DNA from: Pseudomonadota bacterium
GTDB lineage: Bacteria; Pseudomonadota; Gammaproteobacteria; Acidiferrobacterales; UBA6901
NCBI GenBank assembly: GCA_027364845.1
Contig: DAHXOO010000014.1
Span: forward strand, 1-56,405
Length of the DNA stretch: 56,405 nt
Reading direction: 5' to 3'
This document shows positions 53,628 through 56,405 of this stretch, piece after piece (the stretch's first letter is position 1; every line of letters begins with the position of its first letter). Below the pieces are notes generated by a model, which had not been told where the DNA came from, made no database searches, and saw nothing but the letters and a program-made list of their open reading frames with translations. The position numbers and the translations under genes were made by a program.

Positions 53628-56093
53628 TTACAGTGACCGCACAACCTCGACCTTGTCGAATATTTCGATCTGATCTCCGGCATGTATATCGTTGTAGTTC
53701 TTGATGCCGATACCACACTCCAGGCCAGACTTCACCTCATTGACGTCATCCCTGAATCGCCGCAGCGAATCAATCTCACCTTGAAAGATCACAACATTAT
53801 CACGAAGCACGCGGACCGGGCGATTACGCCGAACCACACCTTCGGTGACATAACAGCCCGCGATCGCCCCGATCTTGGGGGCTCTGAAGACTTCACGCAC
53901 TTCGGCAAGTCCGACGACCTCTTCCTTGAACTGCGGCTTGAGCATACCGGTCAGCGCCGCCTTGACATCATTCACAGCGTCGTAGATCACGTTGTAGTAG
54001 TGCACATCGACGCCTTCCGACTCGATCAGGCGACGGGCACCGGCATCAGCCCGCACATTGAAGCCAATGATGATCGCTTGCGAGGCGCGCGCCAGATTCA
54101 CATCCGACTCACTGATTCCACCGACCATGCCATGGATTACGTTCACCTTTACCTCGGCCGTGGAGAGCTTCTCGAGTGCGTCTGAGAGTGCTTCCACCGA
54201 GCCCTGCACATCCGTCTTGATGACGAGATGCAGGGTCTTGACCTCACCCTCCTGCATCTGCTGGAAGACGTTCGCAAGCTTGGCGGCCTGCTGGCGCGCG
54301 AGCTTGACGTCTTTGAACTTGCCCTGCCGGTAAAGTGCGATCTCACGCGCCTTACGCTCGCTTTCCACGACGACCACCTCGTCCCCGGCGTTCGGGACAC
54401 CCGAAAGCCCCTGGACCTCCACCGGAATGGACGGACCCGCCTCTTTGACTGCGCGCCCGTTCTCGTCGGTCATGGCGCGTACGCGCCCGCTTTCGTGGCC
54501 TGCAAGGATCACATCTCCCTTGCGCAACGTGCCCTGCTGCACCAGCACTGTCGTCACTGGACCGCGCCCTTTGTCCAGACGCGCCTCGATGACCAGGCCA
54601 GCCGCCAGACCGGTTTTCACCGACTTCAGCTCACGCAGCTCTGCCTGCAGCAGCACCGCATCGAACAGATCGTCGATCCCCTGGCCAGTCTTGGCCGAAA
54701 CGTTCACGAAAATGTCCTCACCGCCCCATTCCTCGGGCACCACCTGTTGCGCCACAAGTTCCTGCTTCACCCGCTCTGGCTCCGCACCTGGCTTGTCGAT
54801 CTTGTTGACGGCGACTACGATGGGCACGCCGGCGGTGCGGGCGTGATGGATGGCTTCGATGGTCTGCGGCATGACGCCATCGTCGGCTGCCACCACGAGT
54901 ATCACGATATCCGTTGCCTTGGCGCCACGCGCGCGCATCGCGGTAAACGCCTCATGTCCTGGCGTATCTAGGAAGGTCACCACGCCTTTGGGAGTCTCGA
55001 CGTGGTAGGCACCGATATGCTGGGTAATGCCACCTGCCTCGCCGCTTGCCACCTTGGTCTTGCGGATGTAGTCGAGCAACGATGTCTTGCCGTGGTCCAC
55101 ATGGCCCATCACGGTCACCACTGGTGGGCGCGACTCGGCCACACCCTCGGCTTTCCCACCACCACCGCCACCGCCAAGCAACGCCTCGGGATCGGTCGGT
55201 CTGGCCGTCTTGGCGACATGTCCCATTTCTTCCACAACAATGGCTGCAGTATCGCGATCGATGACCTGATTGATGGTCACCATCATGCCAAGCTGCATCA
55301 GCGCCTTGATAACCTCGACGCCCTTGACCGACATCTTCTGCGCAAGCTCGGCCACTGTGATGGTTTCCGGCAGCAGTACCTCACGCACCACCGGTTCGGT
55401 AGGCATCTCGAAGGCATGCTGACCGGACATGCTGGTCTGTATTGGTTTTTTTGTCAGCGGCCTGGGCTTGCGGCGAAGCTTCTTGGCGTCGGCGATATGG
55501 AGCTCGGAACGCTCACGCGTGTGCGCTTCGCGCCAGTCTCCGGCCTTTTCGCCCTTCTTGAACTTTTCCGGCCGGCCCGCCGGCTTCTTGGTCTCCTTGG
55601 CTGGAGCCTCGGCGGGCTGGACGGCGGCCGGCTGGACTACCTCCGGGACCATAGGTGGCATAGGCGGCTGCACGGCCAGGCCCGCCTCGGGCGCTACTGG
55701 TGGCGGTGCAGGCGGCTGCTCCGCCACGACGGCGGCCGGCACCGCCTGGGATGGGGCAATGGCTTCGACAAGCTCCTGATTTTCCTCCACCTCGGATACC
55801 GCGGCTTCTTCAATCGCGCTGCGTTTGACGAAGGTGCGCTTCTTGCGGACCTCCACCTGTACCGTACGAGTAGGGCCAAGGCGCGTGCTCTGCTTGATCT
55901 GGCTCACTGACTTCTGCTTGAGCGTGATCTTCTTGGTTCCCGCTTCCGCGCCGCCATGATACGTACGCAGATAGGTGAGAAGCGTCATCTTCTCTTCGTC
56001 ACTCAGGCTACCATCGACGCCCTTGCCGTTAATGCCGGCTGCGACAAGCTGCATGAGCGCGTTCCGGGTTAGGTTTGGGGTTTGTCGAACCAC
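53628..56093 (-). CDS. infB: Translation initiation factor IF-2
   Basis: 821 residues from GTG 56093. It brings fMet-tRNA to the 30S subunit and hydrolyses GTP on subunit joining. A Pro/Ala-rich linker (about 110-165) leads to the second IF2_N motif ([20 protein letters not shown]), a Gly7 linker near 307-313, and the G domain with GHVDHGKTS (330-338), DTPGHEAF and NKID. Domain II and the fMet-binding C-terminal domain follow ([20 protein letters not shown]). The first IF2_N module is short: homology starts at residues 1-20 without the usual MTEVTVKQLA lead. The frame overlaps the nusA end by 25 bp, and neither GTG 56093 nor ATG 56054 has a strong ribosome binding site. Confidence 0.97.
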   Translation of the reverse strand: MVRQTPNLTRNALMQLVAAGINGKGVDGSLSDEEKMTLLTYLRTYHGGAEAGTKKITLKQKSVSQIKQSTRLGPTRTVQVEVRKKRTFVKRSAIEEAAVSEVEENQELVEAIAPSQAVPAAVVAEQPPAPPPVAPEAGLAVQPPMPPMVPEVVQPAAVQPAEAPAKETKKPAGRPEKFKKGEKAGDWREAHTRERSELHIADAKKLRRKPRPLTKKPIQTSMSGQHAFEMPTEPVVREVLLPETITVAELAQKMSVKGVEVIKALMQLGMMVTINQVIDRDTAAIVVEEMGHVAKTARPTDPEALLGGGGGGGKAEGVAESRPPVVTVMGHVDHGKTSLLDYIRKTKVASGEAGGITQHIGAYHVETPKGVVTFLDTPGHEAFTAMRARGAKATDIVILVVAADDGVMPQTIEAIHHARTAGVPIVVAVNKIDKPGAEPERVKQELVAQQVVPEEWGGEDIFVNVSAKTGQGIDDLFDAVLLQAELRELKSVKTGLAAGLVIEARLDKGRGPVTTVLVQQGTLRKGDVILAGHESGRVRAMTDENGRAVKEAGPSIPVEVQGLSGVPNAGDEVVVVESERKAREIALYRQGKFKDVKLARQQAAKLANVFQQMQEGEVKTLHLVIKTDVQGSVEALSDALEKLSTAEVKVNVIHGMVGGISESDVNLARASQAIIIGFNVRADAGARRLIESEGVDVHYYNVIYDAVNDVKAALTGMLKPQFKEEVVGLAEVREVFRAPKIGAIAGCYVTEGVVRRNRPVRVLRDNVVIFQGEIDSLRRFRDDVNEVKSGLECGIGIKNYNDIHAGDQIEIFDKVEVVRSL

Positions 56094-56405
56094 GGAGCCC
56101 GGGCGGCCATGATGATCTGCCGCGCCTGATCTTCATCAAAGCCCTTTATTTCCATAAGTTCGTCGACGGACTGCTCGGCCAGCTCTTCCATGTTCTTGAT
56201 CCCATGACTGGCAAGCAGGCGCGCTGTATGTTCGTCCATGCCTTCGACTTCGAGCAGATCCTTCTCCGGCTCGGCCATATCGATCTTCTCCTCCAATGCA
56301 ATGGCCTTGGTCAATAGGACATCGCGCGCTCGGCTTCGAAGTTCTTCCACGAGATCGTCGTCAAAACCGCCGATTGCAAGCATTTCCTGCTTCGGAACAT
56401 AGGCG
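56069..56405 (-). CDS. nusA: Transcription factor NusA (C-terminal part only)
   Basis: Partial gene: the frame runs off the right edge, leaving 111 codons. It starts in the linker ([20 protein letters not shown]) and contains the C-terminal acidic repeat/HhH units ([40 protein letters not shown]). It ends with PWFDKPQT and TAA at 56069-56071. The two acidic repeats bind the RNA polymerase alpha subunit and the lambda N protein in E. coli. NusA controls pausing, termination and antitermination. It is the first visible gene of the nusA-infB-rbfA-truB-rpsO-pnp operon. rimP is expected beyond the window. Confidence 0.95.
   Translation of the reverse strand, partial: AYVPKQEMLAIGGFDDDLVEELRSRARDVLLTKAIALEEKIDMAEPEKDLLEVEGMDEHTARLLASHGIKNMEELAEQSVDELMEIKGFDEDQARQIIMAARAPWFDKPQT

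Noticed and set aside
1-56405. CRISPR array, tRNA or rRNA genes
   Set aside because: No regularly spaced repeats, no T-loop/anticodon arrangement and no rRNA-like sequence was found when reading both strands by eye. Absence was not tested with a covariance-model search.

Overview
The window is a piece of a moderately GC-rich gammaproteobacterial chromosome. The strongest evidence is the canonical nusA-infB-rbfA-truB-rpsO-pnp cluster at the right end, together with a type II citrate synthase, a class 2 (quinone) dihydroorotate dehydrogenase and an RluF-type pseudouridine synthase. A GnnA/GnnB-like pair, which makes the 3-amino sugar of some lipid A molecules and was first characterised in Acidithiobacillus ferrooxidans, suggests an environmental and possibly acid-tolerant lineage. 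That last point is inference only. No rRNA, tRNA or CRISPR array was seen.

Layout. 1-10.4 kb is accessory and partly decayed. It holds a 168-bp MITE-like element, a 5'-truncated tandem SRPBCC gene, a GFA-family gene, a BON-domain gene, an SDR gene, a decayed TnpB (IS605 OrfB) fragment, an ArsR / old-yellow-enzyme / DoxX module with matching operators, and a cluster of three PilZ-domain genes plus one PilZ-like relic. 10.4-30.4 kb is mostly housekeeping and metabolism: ilvD with an ACT-domain gene, an MBL-fold hydrolase, rluF-like, pyrD, a MIF-family gene, gnnB-gnnA, an ECF sigma / zinc anti-sigma / DUF3106 operon, DUF1015, agmatine deiminase with N-carbamoylputrescine amidase (putrescine from agmatine), an RsmB-like methyltransferase, DedA and a cold-shock protein. 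30.4-43.8 kb carries a release-factor-like gene, a type I-beta DAHP synthase, a lipoprotein, an MFS transporter, gltA, an intact-looking IS630-family element with an A8 frameshift site, rep helicase, and a small secreted Ser/Asp-rich peptide gene divergent from an OmpR/EnvZ-type two-component system. 43.8-56.4 kb holds a patatin-like phospholipase, an OmpA-domain membrane protein, an acetyl/propionyl-CoA synthetase with a YheT-like hydrolase, and then the transcription/translation operon on the minus strand, with nusA running off the window.

The most interesting points are these. First, the acidic secreted peptide gene has a tandem TTGTRAG box covering its -35, next to a divergent two-component system whose kinase lacks the H-box proline. 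Second, arsR is probably leaderless, with a perfect operator inside its promoter spacer and a matching half-site in the neighbouring OYE-doxX control region. Third, there is a PilZ-only cluster with a decayed member. Fourth, a TnpB relic has lost its RuvC glutamate. Fifth, infB has an unusually short N terminus overlapping nusA.
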